Positions 35,585-44,046 of a stretch of 64,000 nt of DNA are shown here, piece by piece. Within the stretch, counting starts at the first letter, position 1, and each line of letters opens with the position of its first letter. The notes beneath the pieces were generated by a model, which saw nothing but the letters and a program-made list of their open reading frames with translations, was not told the DNA's origin and searched no databases. A program made the position numbers and the translations under genes. Origin of the DNA: an uncultured Pseudomonadales bacterium (lineage in GTDB: Bacteria > Pseudomonadota > Gammaproteobacteria > Pseudomonadales > Azotimanducaceae); NCBI GenBank assembly GCA_943787425.1, contig CALSMJ010000001.1, positions 558,001 to 622,000 on the forward strand, read 5' to 3'.

Positions 35585-36691
35585 ATGACTCGCTTTATCT
35601 TGATTGCTCTCGTCCTCGTATTGTCCGCGCCGATCAACGCGGAATACACCACCCGGGTTATCGCTGAAGACTTGGCCTTTCCTTGGTCCATGGCGTTTAT
35701 CGACAACGACACCTTCATTGTTGCAACCCGATCCGGCACCTTAGAGCAACTGAGCCTATCCAGCTCAGAAAGAAAGACCTTGCAAGGCGGGCCAGAGACC
35801 TATGTTGAAAGCCAAGGCGGTTACTTTGATTTTATTCTGGATCCCGATTTTCTCAGCAACCGACTCGTTTATCTTGCCCTGGCTGACGGCCCTGCTGAGA
35901 CCAATGCGACCGCCATCTACCGAGCGGTTTTAGGCGAGGATGGACTCACCGAGGTGACCAAAATTTTCCGAGCCTCACCCAGCAAGGATACGCCGGCCCA
36001 CTACGGTGGAAAATTAGCATTTCTAGCCGATGGCACCTTGCTACTGACAACCGGCGATGGTTTCGAATATCGAGAAGCCGCTCAGGACCCCTTTAACCAA
36101 ATGGGGAAAGTGCTTAGGTTAAAAACCGATGGTTCCGCGCCGGCAAACAATCCTTTTGCCGATGGCAAAAATGGCGACCCTTATGTTTACAGCTACGGCC
36201 ATCGAAGCCCCCAGGGGCTAGCGGTTTCCGCAACCGGCCAAATTTGGCTCCATGAGCACGGCCCCCAGGGTGGTGATGAACTGAATCATATTCGGGGCGG
36301 CAACAATTACGGGTGGCCTGCGACGTCCTTTGGGATCAATTACTCCGGCGCGCGCGTTACGCCTTTGACCTCCGCCGAGGGGGTCACGCCACCCGTGACC
36401 TACTGGACACCCAGCATCGCACCTTCGCATCTGCTGATTTATCAGGGCGCCTTGTTTGAGACTTGGCAAGGCAGTTTTTTAGTGAGCACCCTGGTTGATC
36501 AGGACGTGAAGCGTCTAACCTTGGATGAGAGCAGCGTGACAGACTCTGAATCCTTATTCAGCGAACTTGGCGCACGCATTCGCGGCGTCCACGAAGGGCC
36601 CGATGGCGCTATTTACCTGCTCACCGACAGTGACCCCGGGTCCGTGATCGAAGTCCGACCCAAAACTGAGGAAACCGCGTCCAAGTCATAA
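35585..36691 (+). CDS. Exported PQQ-dependent sugar dehydrogenase (YliI/Asd-like)
   Basis: 368 residues. The N-terminus is a signal peptide (ILIALVLVLSAPINA), so the enzyme acts in the periplasm. EDLAFPWSMAFI begins the six-bladed propeller; SYGHRSPQGLA, HEHGPQGGDELNHI and GGNNYGWP are the signature segments of soluble aldose dehydrogenases that bind PQQ and calcium. It would oxidise free aldoses to lactones and pass electrons to a quinone or cytochrome. No PQQ synthesis gene is in the window. It is a single gene with AGGAG before its ATG, converging on the FMN-barrel gene. Confidence 0.9.
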   Translation: MTRFILIALVLVLSAPINAEYTTRVIAEDLAFPWSMAFIDNDTFIVATRSGTLEQLSLSSSERKTLQGGPETYVESQGGYFDFILDPDFLSNRLVYLALADGPAETNATAIYRAVLGEDGLTEVTKIFRASPSKDTPAHYGGKLAFLADGTLLLTTGDGFEYREAAQDPFNQMGKVLRLKTDGSAPANNPFADGKNGDPYVYSYGHRSPQGLAVSATGQIWLHEHGPQGGDELNHIRGGNNYGWPATSFGINYSGARVTPLTSAEGVTPPVTYWTPSIAPSHLLIYQGALFETWQGSFLVSTLVDQDVKRLTLDESSVTDSESLFSELGARIRGVHEGPDGAIYLLTDSDPGSVIEVRPKTEETASKS

Positions 36692-36714
36692 CGGTTGCGT
36701 GTTTCCCGGGAAGG

Positions 36715-37272
36715 TTAAGGAAAATTTACGCCGATCGGCGCCCAAGTCTCTGGATGACCCCGGTAGCCCGGCAAAACCCCTTCTAAACGCGTGGGTTGAA
36801 CACGAATAAGCTGATAATCATCGGGAAATTTGGGATACAGCTTGTTCGAATCCTGAGCGCGCCGCAGGCTTTTTTTGGTGGCTACATCGGAGACGAGGGT
36901 CGCCTGCCCCATCAGCGAGACGTAACTCTTCAGCTCGTTACTGTAATAATGCAGCGTTACCTTCGGGCGCTGGCCGATCTCCGCGACCTTTCTACTGCTG
37001 GGTCGGGTGGCAATCCAGACCACCCAGTCAGGGTCCGGCGCAAAGGCATCCACCGTGCGGGCTTTGGGTTGCCCGTTTTGATCAATGGTGATGAGCGTGG
37101 CAAAAGCGGTTTCCTGAACCACTTGGCGGGCAGCTTGAAGCACGGTCGTTGCGTTTACCGTACCCGTGGGATCTGAAGCATTGGCGGATAGGCTCAAACT
37201 CAGGACGCCAAGCAAGAGCCACCCTAAGGCGTTTAACCGATAACAATTGCATTCTGCGGCGAATTTCACCAT
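36715..37272 (-). CDS. Exported pyridoxamine-5'-phosphate-oxidase-like FMN split-barrel protein
   Basis: 185 residues. A hydrophobic stretch near the start (LGWLLLGVLSLSLSANA) looks like a signal peptide. ATLITIDQNGQPKARTVDAF, VVWIATRPSSRKVAEI and KVTLHYYSNELKSYVSLMG then match the PNPOx-like split barrel that binds FMN, as in general stress proteins of the Ysp26/YdaG group. RLEGVLPGYRGHP lies at the C-terminus. An exported member is less common than the cytosolic ones, so either the export signal or a different start deserves checking. It is divergent from the tandem repeat region. Confidence 0.82.
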   Translation of the reverse strand: MVKFAAECNCYRLNALGWLLLGVLSLSLSANASDPTGTVNATTVLQAARQVVQETAFATLITIDQNGQPKARTVDAFAPDPDWVVWIATRPSSRKVAEIGQRPKVTLHYYSNELKSYVSLMGQATLVSDVATKKSLRRAQDSNKLYPKFPDDYQLIRVQPTRLEGVLPGYRGHPETWAPIGVNFP

Positions 37273-37693
37273 CCATAATGCCCATCGAACGAGTTGATCA
37301 TGCTGTTTCAGGCGTTCTAATTCTGGCCTTCAAATTCTGGCCTTCTAATTCAAGCCTTCTAATTCAAGCCTTCTAATTCAAGCCTTCTAATTCAAGCCTT
37401 CAAAGATTGGCAGCTTCCATTATCCGAGGACTTTTCGGTTCTGGCCCAACCCGAACGCCGTGCCGGTGCCAAGCACTCATTTGACGCCGATCCTATTATC
37501 CAGCGCGATCAGCCGCCAGCCCCGCCGCACGTTTCGGCGATGCCTATGGATGAAACCAAGCGCTATTAAACAGGCCGACAACCAGCAAAGCGATCGCCTT
37601 ACAGGGGCGCCTGATAACGGTTTAATGCCCTGAAAGCACACAATCAGAGCAGGCATGAGCCTTGGGACAATGATCAATTTGAAGCGTAATGGC
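37273..37693. other. Intergenic region with a tandem repeat
   Basis: Apart from the 14-bp repeat at 37311-37404 I see no gene here. A 78-codon minus-strand frame at 37477-37713 overlaps the small membrane protein gene in another register and has no motif or ribosome site that I trust. The stretch 37405-37693 holds nothing else I can name. Confidence 0.5.
37311..37404. repeat. 14-bp direct tandem repeat, about seven copies
   Basis: Head-to-tail copies of a 14-base unit with consensus AGCCTTCTAATTCA begin at 37311, 37325, 37339, 37353, 37367, 37381 and 37395. Copies 4 to 6 are identical; the outer ones differ by a few bases and the last is partial. The unit is not a multiple of three and no frame crosses it, so it is a non-coding minisatellite-type repeat, likely variable by slippage. 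There are no spacers, so it is not a CRISPR. Confidence 0.93.
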
Positions 37694-37819
37694 TTAGGTA
37701 AGCACCAAAGCAATCACAATCAGCGCAACGGTTAGAAGCCCGAAGCCCACCATGGTGAGTGCTAGCGACCGAACGGTCTTTCGATCACTGTCTGCAGCTT
37801 CTTCGATACTCAAACTCAT
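37694..37819 (-). CDS. 41-residue single-pass membrane protein
   Basis: A short gene with an ATG at 37819 preceded by GGAAGG. The product has an acidic/polar N-terminal third (SIEEAADSDRKTVRSLA) and one hydrophobic helix to the end (TMVGFGLLTVALIVIALVLT), so a tail-anchored inner-membrane topology is expected. It lies between the repeat region and the flavoprotein gene, on the flavoprotein strand but downstream of it by ~160 bases. I do not recognise the family. The clean charge-then-helix layout and ribosome site support it, but the length makes it less certain. Confidence 0.5.
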   Translation of the reverse strand: MSLSIEEAADSDRKTVRSLALTMVGFGLLTVALIVIALVLT

Positions 37820-37982
37820 CTTACCTTCCACAACTGTTTTAAGAATGCTCAATGTACCCGATGAGAACCATCAGTCAAGCCATCGGCGGCCCGATTTTTG
37901 TTTTGTTCGATCTGAGCCGATCGCGGATTCTGGCGTCTTATCCTGCGCCAAAATCGTCATCGACTATCGCATTCAAACCCTT

Positions 37983-40127
37983 TTAGCCGCCGCGTCTGAA
38001 TCGATGATAACGAGCAAGCCACGGCAAAGCCCAGTTGGGCTTATGCGCCTTTTGCCAAACGCCCGCCACAAATTTGTTCATTTCCGTCCAGGTTGGGTAA
38101 ATGTGAATCGTGCCCATGATCTTTTTTAGACCCAGACCATATTTCATGGCCAAGACAAATTCCGCAATCGACTCCCCGGCATGCGCGCTCACAATGGTCA
38201 CCCCAAGGATTCGATCACTGCCGGGTTTCGTCAACACTTTAACAAAGCCCGCTGGCAGGGCTTCGGTTTTCGCACGATCGAGTTCGGCAACGTCAAAGCG
38301 CGCGCATTCAAACGCGATGCCGGCGGCCTCGGCTTCGGACTCGCTCAAGCCAACGCGCGCGACTTCCGGACTCGTAAACGTGCACCAGGGAATGACCCGA
38401 TAATCCACTTTGAACTTTTTGAAGGTGCCGAAAAGTGCATTGACCGCGGCATACCAGGCCATATGCGAGGCCGTGTGGGTAAATTGGTAGCGACCCGCCA
38501 CATCCCCTACTGCAAAAATATTGGGGTAATTGGTCTGCAAGTACTCGTTCACCTGAATCTGACCATTTTCGGTCAAATCAATGTTCAGCGCTTCGAGCCC
38601 AAAACCATCCACTCGCGGCTTCCGACCCGCAGCAAACAAGACCGCATCGCATTCAACGTCTGTGCTTGATTCAGAATCGGTAACCGCCTCAACCCGCAGC
38701 ATGAGCGCATCACCCGAACTCGCGGAGGCCAAACGGGTGTTGACCAGCAATCGAACGCCCTCGTTAGAGAGTACGCCCGCCATGAGCTCACTGACCTCAG
38801 CATCCTCTTTCATCATGATCCTTGGCATCATCTCAACCACTGTGACCGCACAACCGAGCCGCGCAAACGACTGAGCCAGCTCTAAGCCAATGGGACCGCC
38901 ACCAATCACAGCAAGCCGTTTGGGCAGGGTCTCAAGTTGCCAAATGGTTTCCGAGGTATAACACCGGCTTGCATCCAAACCCTCGATATGAGGCATCACC
39001 GGCGCCGCACCCGAGGCCACAATTATTGACCGCCCCGTAATCCGCTCACCATTGACCTCGACTTCATAGGGCGAACGCAGCACCCCTTTTCCCAGCCGGA
39101 CATCCACGCCAAATTCTCTATAACGCTCTGGTGAATCGTTGGGTTTAATCGAATCGATCACCGACTGAACCCGTTTCATAATGACTTGGAAATCAATTTT
39201 GGGGTCCTCGGCCGTCACCCCAAGATCAGCGCTGTGCCTAAGCCCGGCCGCCATGCTCGCACTGCGAATCAATGCTTTACTCGGCACGCAACCGGTATTG
39301 AGGCAATCCCCACCCATTTCTCCGGCTTCAATTAACGTGACTTTCGCCTCAACCAGCGAGCCGATCAAGGCGGCCACCAAGCCGCCGGAGCCGGCACCAA
39401 TCACGATTAAATCGCGATCAAACACCTTTGGCTTTTGAAACGCGCGATCGCGGCGCCACTGCTCAAGGCGGTGCGTTACGGCCTTCATCAACCACGGTAG
39501 CAGCGCGAGCAGCAGCAGCGACACCAACAATTCTGGGGAAAGAATACCGGCGGGGCTTTGCAGATCCGACAGCTGTTTGCCTGCATTCACGTAGATGAGC
39601 GTGCCTGGCAACATGCCCAACTGGGACACCCAATAAAATCGTCTCGCTGAGATGCGAGTTAATCCCATTACAAGGTTAATCACGAAAAAGGGCACCGCTG
39701 GAACGAGCCGTAAGGTGAGCAAGTAGCGGGCACCATCGGCCTTCATACCCGCATTCACCAGCGCCATAGCCTCTGAAAACTTCACAGCAATCAGGTCTCG
39801 GAACAAGAATCGAGCAGCCAGCATCGCCAAGGTTGCGCCGATACTGGCCGCAAAAGACACTAAGATCAGGCCCTGCCACAATCCAAACAATCCGCCGGCG
39901 AGCAGCGTTAATACAGCGGCGCCCGGTAACGATAGGGCCGTGACCATAATGTAAAGTATCGCAAAGCCAAAAAAGCTCAAAACCGGCGCGTCTGTCACCA
40001 TTGCTAGGAGCGTTTGTTGGGCTGATTTAATTGCCGTAAACGTCAAGTACTCGGCGCCACCGTACCCAAAGAACAACAGCACGATCAGAATGAGCACTAG
40101 GGCGAGAGCAACTTTTAAGCGGGACAT
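37983..40127 (-). CDS. Fused VTT-domain membrane protein and disulfide-type FAD oxidoreductase
   Basis: 714 residues in two parts. Residues 1 to ~220 form a TVP38/TMEM64 (VTT/SNARE-associated) membrane domain with several helices and the family segment PGAAVLTLLAGGLFGLW. Residues ~238 to 714 are a class I pyridine-nucleotide-disulfide oxidoreductase: GAGSGG FAD site, redox pair C275-x4-C280 (CLNTGCVPS), an NAD site (GGGPIGLELA) and a C-terminal dimerisation domain with HIYPTW. There is no heavy-metal domain or C-terminal CC, so it is not a mercuric reductase. It should be an inner-membrane NAD(P)H-dependent reductase; the substrate is unknown. It is divergent from pgi. Confidence 0.88.
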   Translation of the reverse strand: MSRLKVALALVLILIVLLFFGYGGAEYLTFTAIKSAQQTLLAMVTDAPVLSFFGFAILYIMVTALSLPGAAVLTLLAGGLFGLWQGLILVSFAASIGATLAMLAARFLFRDLIAVKFSEAMALVNAGMKADGARYLLTLRLVPAVPFFVINLVMGLTRISARRFYWVSQLGMLPGTLIYVNAGKQLSDLQSPAGILSPELLVSLLLLALLPWLMKAVTHRLEQWRRDRAFQKPKVFDRDLIVIGAGSGGLVAALIGSLVEAKVTLIEAGEMGGDCLNTGCVPSKALIRSASMAAGLRHSADLGVTAEDPKIDFQVIMKRVQSVIDSIKPNDSPERYREFGVDVRLGKGVLRSPYEVEVNGERITGRSIIVASGAAPVMPHIEGLDASRCYTSETIWQLETLPKRLAVIGGGPIGLELAQSFARLGCAVTVVEMMPRIMMKEDAEVSELMAGVLSNEGVRLLVNTRLASASSGDALMLRVEAVTDSESSTDVECDAVLFAAGRKPRVDGFGLEALNIDLTENGQIQVNEYLQTNYPNIFAVGDVAGRYQFTHTASHMAWYAAVNALFGTFKKFKVDYRVIPWCTFTSPEVARVGLSESEAEAAGIAFECARFDVAELDRAKTEALPAGFVKVLTKPGSDRILGVTIVSAHAGESIAEFVLAMKYGLGLKKIMGTIHIYPTWTEMNKFVAGVWQKAHKPNWALPWLARYHRFRRGG

Positions 40128-40342
40128 ATCGATTACTTTTTTAACACAGGCGCCGTCTATTCTACGCCATCCAGATCGATAGGCCGATGCCTTGCAGAAC
40201 CCCAGCGCAAAAACAAATCCTGGCGCACCGACGGGTCTGGGACCAGGCCTTCGGCGCGACCATCAACCAGGCCAGCCGCGAAGACTTGAGCACCGCCTGC
40301 CCGCCTTTTCTTGCTAGACTCAGTCATTTTCGGAGCCCGCCT

Positions 40343-41890
40343 ATGTCTGAGCCGTTTTATCCGCCAAACGCGATTGCCTGGCAAACCTTGAGCGCCCTGG
40401 CAGGACAAGCACCAAGCGTCCAAACTGCCATGTACGACGATGAATGGCAGCGCAAAGCGCATTTGAAGCTACATGCCCTTACGCTTAATGTGTCTCATCA
40501 CAGAATCAACACACCTATTTTTGAGGCCTTGCTCGCGCTTCTTAAAGCGTCGCCCTTTGCCAAACTTCAGGCGGGCCTGTTTTCTGGTGAGGCCATCAAT
40601 CTAACGGAACATCGCGCGGTGGGTCACACTAGGATCCGCACACCGGAATTTATTCGCACAGACCCGACTCTGAACGGTATTCGAGCCTTTACGCAGGCGA
40701 TTCACTCTGGCGCGATAAGCGGCGCCACCCACCGTCCTTTTGAACACATCGTCAACATAGGTATCGGCGGCTCTGACCTCGGCCCCAAAATGGTCTGTCA
40801 GGCCCTGGATCACCCAGAAACGAGCCGATTAACCTGTCATTTTGTCGCCAATGTCGACGGCGCTGAGATTAATACGGTTCTTGGGCGCTGCGATCCGGAG
40901 ACAACCCTTATTGTCATCGCAAGCAAGACCTTTACAACCCAAGAAACCTTAATCAATGCGCGGACCGCGCGGGCTTGGCTGCAGGCAAGTCTGCCCGACG
41001 GACCGGAGCGGGCTCAGCATCTGGTTGCGTTGACGACCGCTGCAACAAAGGCGGTCGATTTTGGGGTTGCTCCAGATCAAATTTTTGCCTTTGACGAAGA
41101 CATCGGCGGCCGTTATTCCTTGTGGTCAAGTATCGGTTTGACCATCGCCCTGCAATCCGGATTTGAAACGTTTGAGGCGCTACTGCTCGGCGGTCATACG
41201 ATGGATCAACATTTTTTTGATGCGCCGCCTGCGCAAAACTTACCCGTCATGCTGGCCCTAATGTCGGTCTGGTATGGCAATTTTTTGGGCGCCCAATCCC
41301 AAGCGGTGATTCCCTATTGCGAGCGCCTCAGCCTTCTTCCAGCATTTTTGCAACAACTCGATATGGAGAGCCTCGGCAAAAGCACGACCCGAGAAGGCCG
41401 CTCAACCGATTATCAAACGGGTCTCATCACTTGGGGTCAAACCGGAACCAATGGTCAGCACGCTTTTTTCCAGCTGCTCCATCAAGGCACTCACCTGGTC
41501 CCGCTCGATTTCATCGGCTTTGGCGAGGATTCCTTGTCATCAGAACCAGCGCACCGCGCATTGCGTCTTAATCTGGCAGCCCAGGTAACGGCCCTTGCAC
41601 AGGGGCAATCTGGCGCGGACCCACACCGAGACTATGCTGGCAACAAGCCCAGCACGGTCATCATGATGGATGCGCTGACGCCTTTTAATTTGGGCATGCT
41701 GATTGCGCTCTATGAACACAAAGTGTTTACCTGTAGCGCGATCTGGAACATCAATGCCTTTGATCAATGGGGCGTGGAGCTGGGTAAAGCCCTAGCGAAT
41801 GCTTTCGATCGCGGCGACCTTGAGCCACCGCCAGTCACCCGGGCCCTGCTGGATCAAGTTCAGCTAACGCACCCTCAGCAGGACCCGTGA
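40343..41890 (+). CDS. pgi: Glucose-6-phosphate isomerase
   Basis: 515 residues with the two SIS domains of PGI. NIGIGGSDLGPKMV is the first phosphate-binding segment, IVIASKTFTTQETL the second, GGRYSLWSSIGL and QLDMESLGKS are the PGI signatures, and AGNKPSTVIM lies near the C-terminal half. It interconverts glucose-6-phosphate and fructose-6-phosphate in the cytosol. It is slightly shorter than the E. coli enzyme (549). The start at 40343 is chosen because homology begins there; the frame is open upstream without similarity. Its stop overlaps the GTG of the following methyltransferase-like gene. Confidence 0.95.
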   Translation: MSEPFYPPNAIAWQTLSALAGQAPSVQTAMYDDEWQRKAHLKLHALTLNVSHHRINTPIFEALLALLKASPFAKLQAGLFSGEAINLTEHRAVGHTRIRTPEFIRTDPTLNGIRAFTQAIHSGAISGATHRPFEHIVNIGIGGSDLGPKMVCQALDHPETSRLTCHFVANVDGAEINTVLGRCDPETTLIVIASKTFTTQETLINARTARAWLQASLPDGPERAQHLVALTTAATKAVDFGVAPDQIFAFDEDIGGRYSLWSSIGLTIALQSGFETFEALLLGGHTMDQHFFDAPPAQNLPVMLALMSVWYGNFLGAQSQAVIPYCERLSLLPAFLQQLDMESLGKSTTREGRSTDYQTGLITWGQTGTNGQHAFFQLLHQGTHLVPLDFIGFGEDSLSSEPAHRALRLNLAAQVTALAQGQSGADPHRDYAGNKPSTVIMMDALTPFNLGMLIALYEHKVFTCSAIWNINAFDQWGVELGKALANAFDRGDLEPPPVTRALLDQVQLTHPQQDP

Positions 41891-42630
41891 CCCGTCTGTA
41901 TCGGCGTGTCGTTGCTGGCAAGACCTATGAGGTTCGCACAGCAGGCGGTTCTGTTCGGCTTTATACCAACGGCGCCTTTCATAGCCAATGGCACCCCAAA
42001 CACATCTTTCAGGGCGCCGTTTGGGACTTACTGAGCCTTCCGGCACTCTTACGAGCCGAGCCGCCCAAAACAATCCTTGCTTTGGGTGTTGGCGGCGGCA
42101 CCGCTTTGCATCAGTTATACCAGCTTGAACCCTGGCGGCGCGCCATCGGCATTGACATCGACGGCGAACATCTGCGTTTAGCCAAACGGTTCTTTAAGCT
42201 TCAATACCCAGGACTGACCTTGCGTCAGGACAATGCGATCGCCTGGATCGCCAAGCATCAAGCGGCCTTTGACTATTTGATCGATGACCTCTACCTAGAC
42301 GGCACCCAAGACCCCGAGCGACCCGAGGCGATCGGCAAGACTTGGTTAACAGACCTGTTTAATCGAACAACCGACAACGGCGTGCTCATTCAAAACCATC
42401 TGGACGTGCAGCATGCTCGCGCGTGCTTTAAAACCAATCGGGCTTGGTTCAAATCTAGGTTCAGCCGAGTGCTCTTGCTCACTTCAAGCACCTACACCAA
42501 TGGCGTTTTAGCGGCCTATCGTGGTCGAGTCGATGTCCAGCAGCTTGATCTGCGATTTAAGCTCGGCCTAAAGTCTCGCGGCTTACCAACGGCGGGTCTG
42601 AGCCGGATTACCGCGCGCGTCTTGCAGTAA
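41887..42630 (+). CDS. Spermidine-synthase-like class I methyltransferase-fold protein
   Basis: 247 residues. ILALGVGGGTALHQLYQLEP is a Rossmann nucleotide-binding loop, AIGIDIDGEHLRLAKRFFKL the acidic loop, and DYLIDDLYLDG lies where spermidine synthases have their active-site segment. It lacks an obvious polyamine-site tyrosine/aspartate set, so it may be a methyltransferase of the spermidine-synthase family rather than a true aminopropyltransferase. Translation starts at a GTG inside the pgi stop (GTGA), so the two are coupled, though no functional link to PGI is known. No speD homologue is in the window. Confidence 0.84.
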   Translation: MTRLYRRVVAGKTYEVRTAGGSVRLYTNGAFHSQWHPKHIFQGAVWDLLSLPALLRAEPPKTILALGVGGGTALHQLYQLEPWRRAIGIDIDGEHLRLAKRFFKLQYPGLTLRQDNAIAWIAKHQAAFDYLIDDLYLDGTQDPERPEAIGKTWLTDLFNRTTDNGVLIQNHLDVQHARACFKTNRAWFKSRFSRVLLLTSSTYTNGVLAAYRGRVDVQQLDLRFKLGLKSRGLPTAGLSRITARVLQ

Positions 42631-42675
42631 GGTTGACTTCGGCGCAGATGGAAAAGCCAAACGACTGCCCAGCCA

Positions 42676-43926
42676 CTAAGGCGCACCGGATCGAACGATC
42701 GGTTGACCCCCGCGCTTTAAGCCTTGCAAACGCCCCGCATCATACTTGTCCCAGAGCACACGTTTGGCGCGATTCTTGCCATCGATCAAGCCAAAATGAT
42801 TTTCGGAGCCGCCTGGATTCTTAGCATCTTTCCACGGCTCGTCAAATGCTTCAAACAAAACCAGAACAATCCCGGCTGCCCGGGCCCACGCGGTCATCAA
42901 TTCAAAATACAGTTGTTGTTGGCGCTCCCCGGCGGCATTCGACCCGTCCGGGCCATAAAATCGGTTGTCCCTGCTTGCCCAGCCCGTCTCCCCGATATGA
43001 ATGGCCTTGCCTGGATCAACGCGCCAGACATAGTGTTTCGTGCTCGCGTATTGATCTTGTGCATAGGCTGCCGCTCGGGCCATTGCGGCCGAAACATCAG
43101 CTTGCGTATCCCTGGTGCTCGGCACGTCCGAGTGTTGATTCCAGAAGGCTGGATTATAATGCGTGTCATGAAAGGGATAGGTGTGCATCGACACAAAGTC
43201 GACCGCCAAAATTAACGCGTCCAGTGTCGGCGTCTGATAGCTCGCCTCACCCCCGCCCCAAGATGCGAAATTATCTGAGCTGGTCACCCAAATCCCGGAT
43301 TCGATTTCGCCTGCTTGCTTGAGTGCTTGAAAATGCTGCACCCACTTCAAAACAACCTTGGGTTGCACATAGTAGGCAGCGGCCCAACGCACCATCGCCT
43401 CGTTGCCGACCGCGATGACTTTGACAATATTGGAATACGCTTTGGCAAATTCAACTGCTGCGTCCACCTCGCGCTGATTGGCCAAGAGATCCTCTTCGTC
43501 GTGGTTGGGTGTATCGGTCCAGGCGCCGGCACAATCTATCCAAACGCCTAGCATGACATACATCTCAAAGGTTGGGTCTTCCGCCTGTAGTGCTTCAATG
43601 GCTAAAAAGATGCGACGGGTCTCGTCAAACTGCTGGGTATTGTAGGTTCGAATCATTTTGAACCCGAGGCCAGCCAAAATTCTTAAATCTTCTTTAATGT
43701 CTTCAACAGTGGGTACCACGGCGCGGGTCGCCGACCGATAGCCGCCATACGCAATCGCTTGCAACTGGCCGCCGCCAAATAATTCGGCGGCCGATGGGGT
43801 TTGGGGCTGTTCGCGCTTGGTGTCTACTCGCGAACCACCCTCGCAACCTGCAACCAAAAGCACCATCGCCAACAAAATGCCTAACAACCGGACGCGCGGT
43901 TTTTTGACAGCGCAATTAATTTTCAT
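42676..43926 (-). CDS. GH17-like beta-1,3-glucanase lipoprotein
   Basis: 416 residues. The N-terminus is a lipoprotein signal (MVLLVAGCEGG, lipidated Cys28), so the enzyme is membrane-anchored in the periplasm or outer membrane. The rest fits a family-17-like TIM barrel: AIAYGGYRSATRA at the start, RTYNTQQFDETRR, AVGNEAMVRW with the presumed acid Glu176, and AIHIGETGWAS with the presumed nucleophile Glu313. GH17 enzymes hydrolyse beta-1,3-glucans such as laminarin, the storage glucan of algae. It is separated from the spermidine-synthase-like gene by ~45 bases on the opposite strand and lies downstream of the MFS permease gene. No SusC/D pair is nearby. Confidence 0.85.
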   Translation of the reverse strand: MKINCAVKKPRVRLLGILLAMVLLVAGCEGGSRVDTKREQPQTPSAAELFGGGQLQAIAYGGYRSATRAVVPTVEDIKEDLRILAGLGFKMIRTYNTQQFDETRRIFLAIEALQAEDPTFEMYVMLGVWIDCAGAWTDTPNHDEEDLLANQREVDAAVEFAKAYSNIVKVIAVGNEAMVRWAAAYYVQPKVVLKWVQHFQALKQAGEIESGIWVTSSDNFASWGGGEASYQTPTLDALILAVDFVSMHTYPFHDTHYNPAFWNQHSDVPSTRDTQADVSAAMARAAAYAQDQYASTKHYVWRVDPGKAIHIGETGWASRDNRFYGPDGSNAAGERQQQLYFELMTAWARAAGIVLVLFEAFDEPWKDAKNPGGSENHFGLIDGKNRAKRVLWDKYDAGRLQGLKRGGQPIVRSGAP

Positions 43927-44046
43927 GATCACCCCTTTTATAACCCTGCTATGTCTTAATCCTCATCGCAGCTAACCGATTGCGGTAACAAAATGCACGC
44001 GCGGCATCGCCAAAACCTGGCGCCCTACCTTCGTCACGAACCGCAG

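Noticed and set aside
37311-37404. CRISPR array
   Set aside because: The 14-base copies are contiguous with no unique spacers, and no cas gene is in the window.
37477-37713. A 78-residue minus-strand gene
   Set aside because: It has no trusted ribosome site or family, is rich in arginine and tryptophan as out-of-frame reading often is, and overlaps the better-supported 41-residue gene.
37983-40127. Mercuric reductase (merA)
   Set aside because: It has the same disulfide-reductase core but no N-terminal heavy-metal domain and no C-terminal cysteine pair; the N-terminus is a VTT membrane domain.
42724-43215. A long plus-strand frame inside the GH17 gene
   Set aside because: It lies entirely within a well-supported gene on the other strand and lacks motifs.
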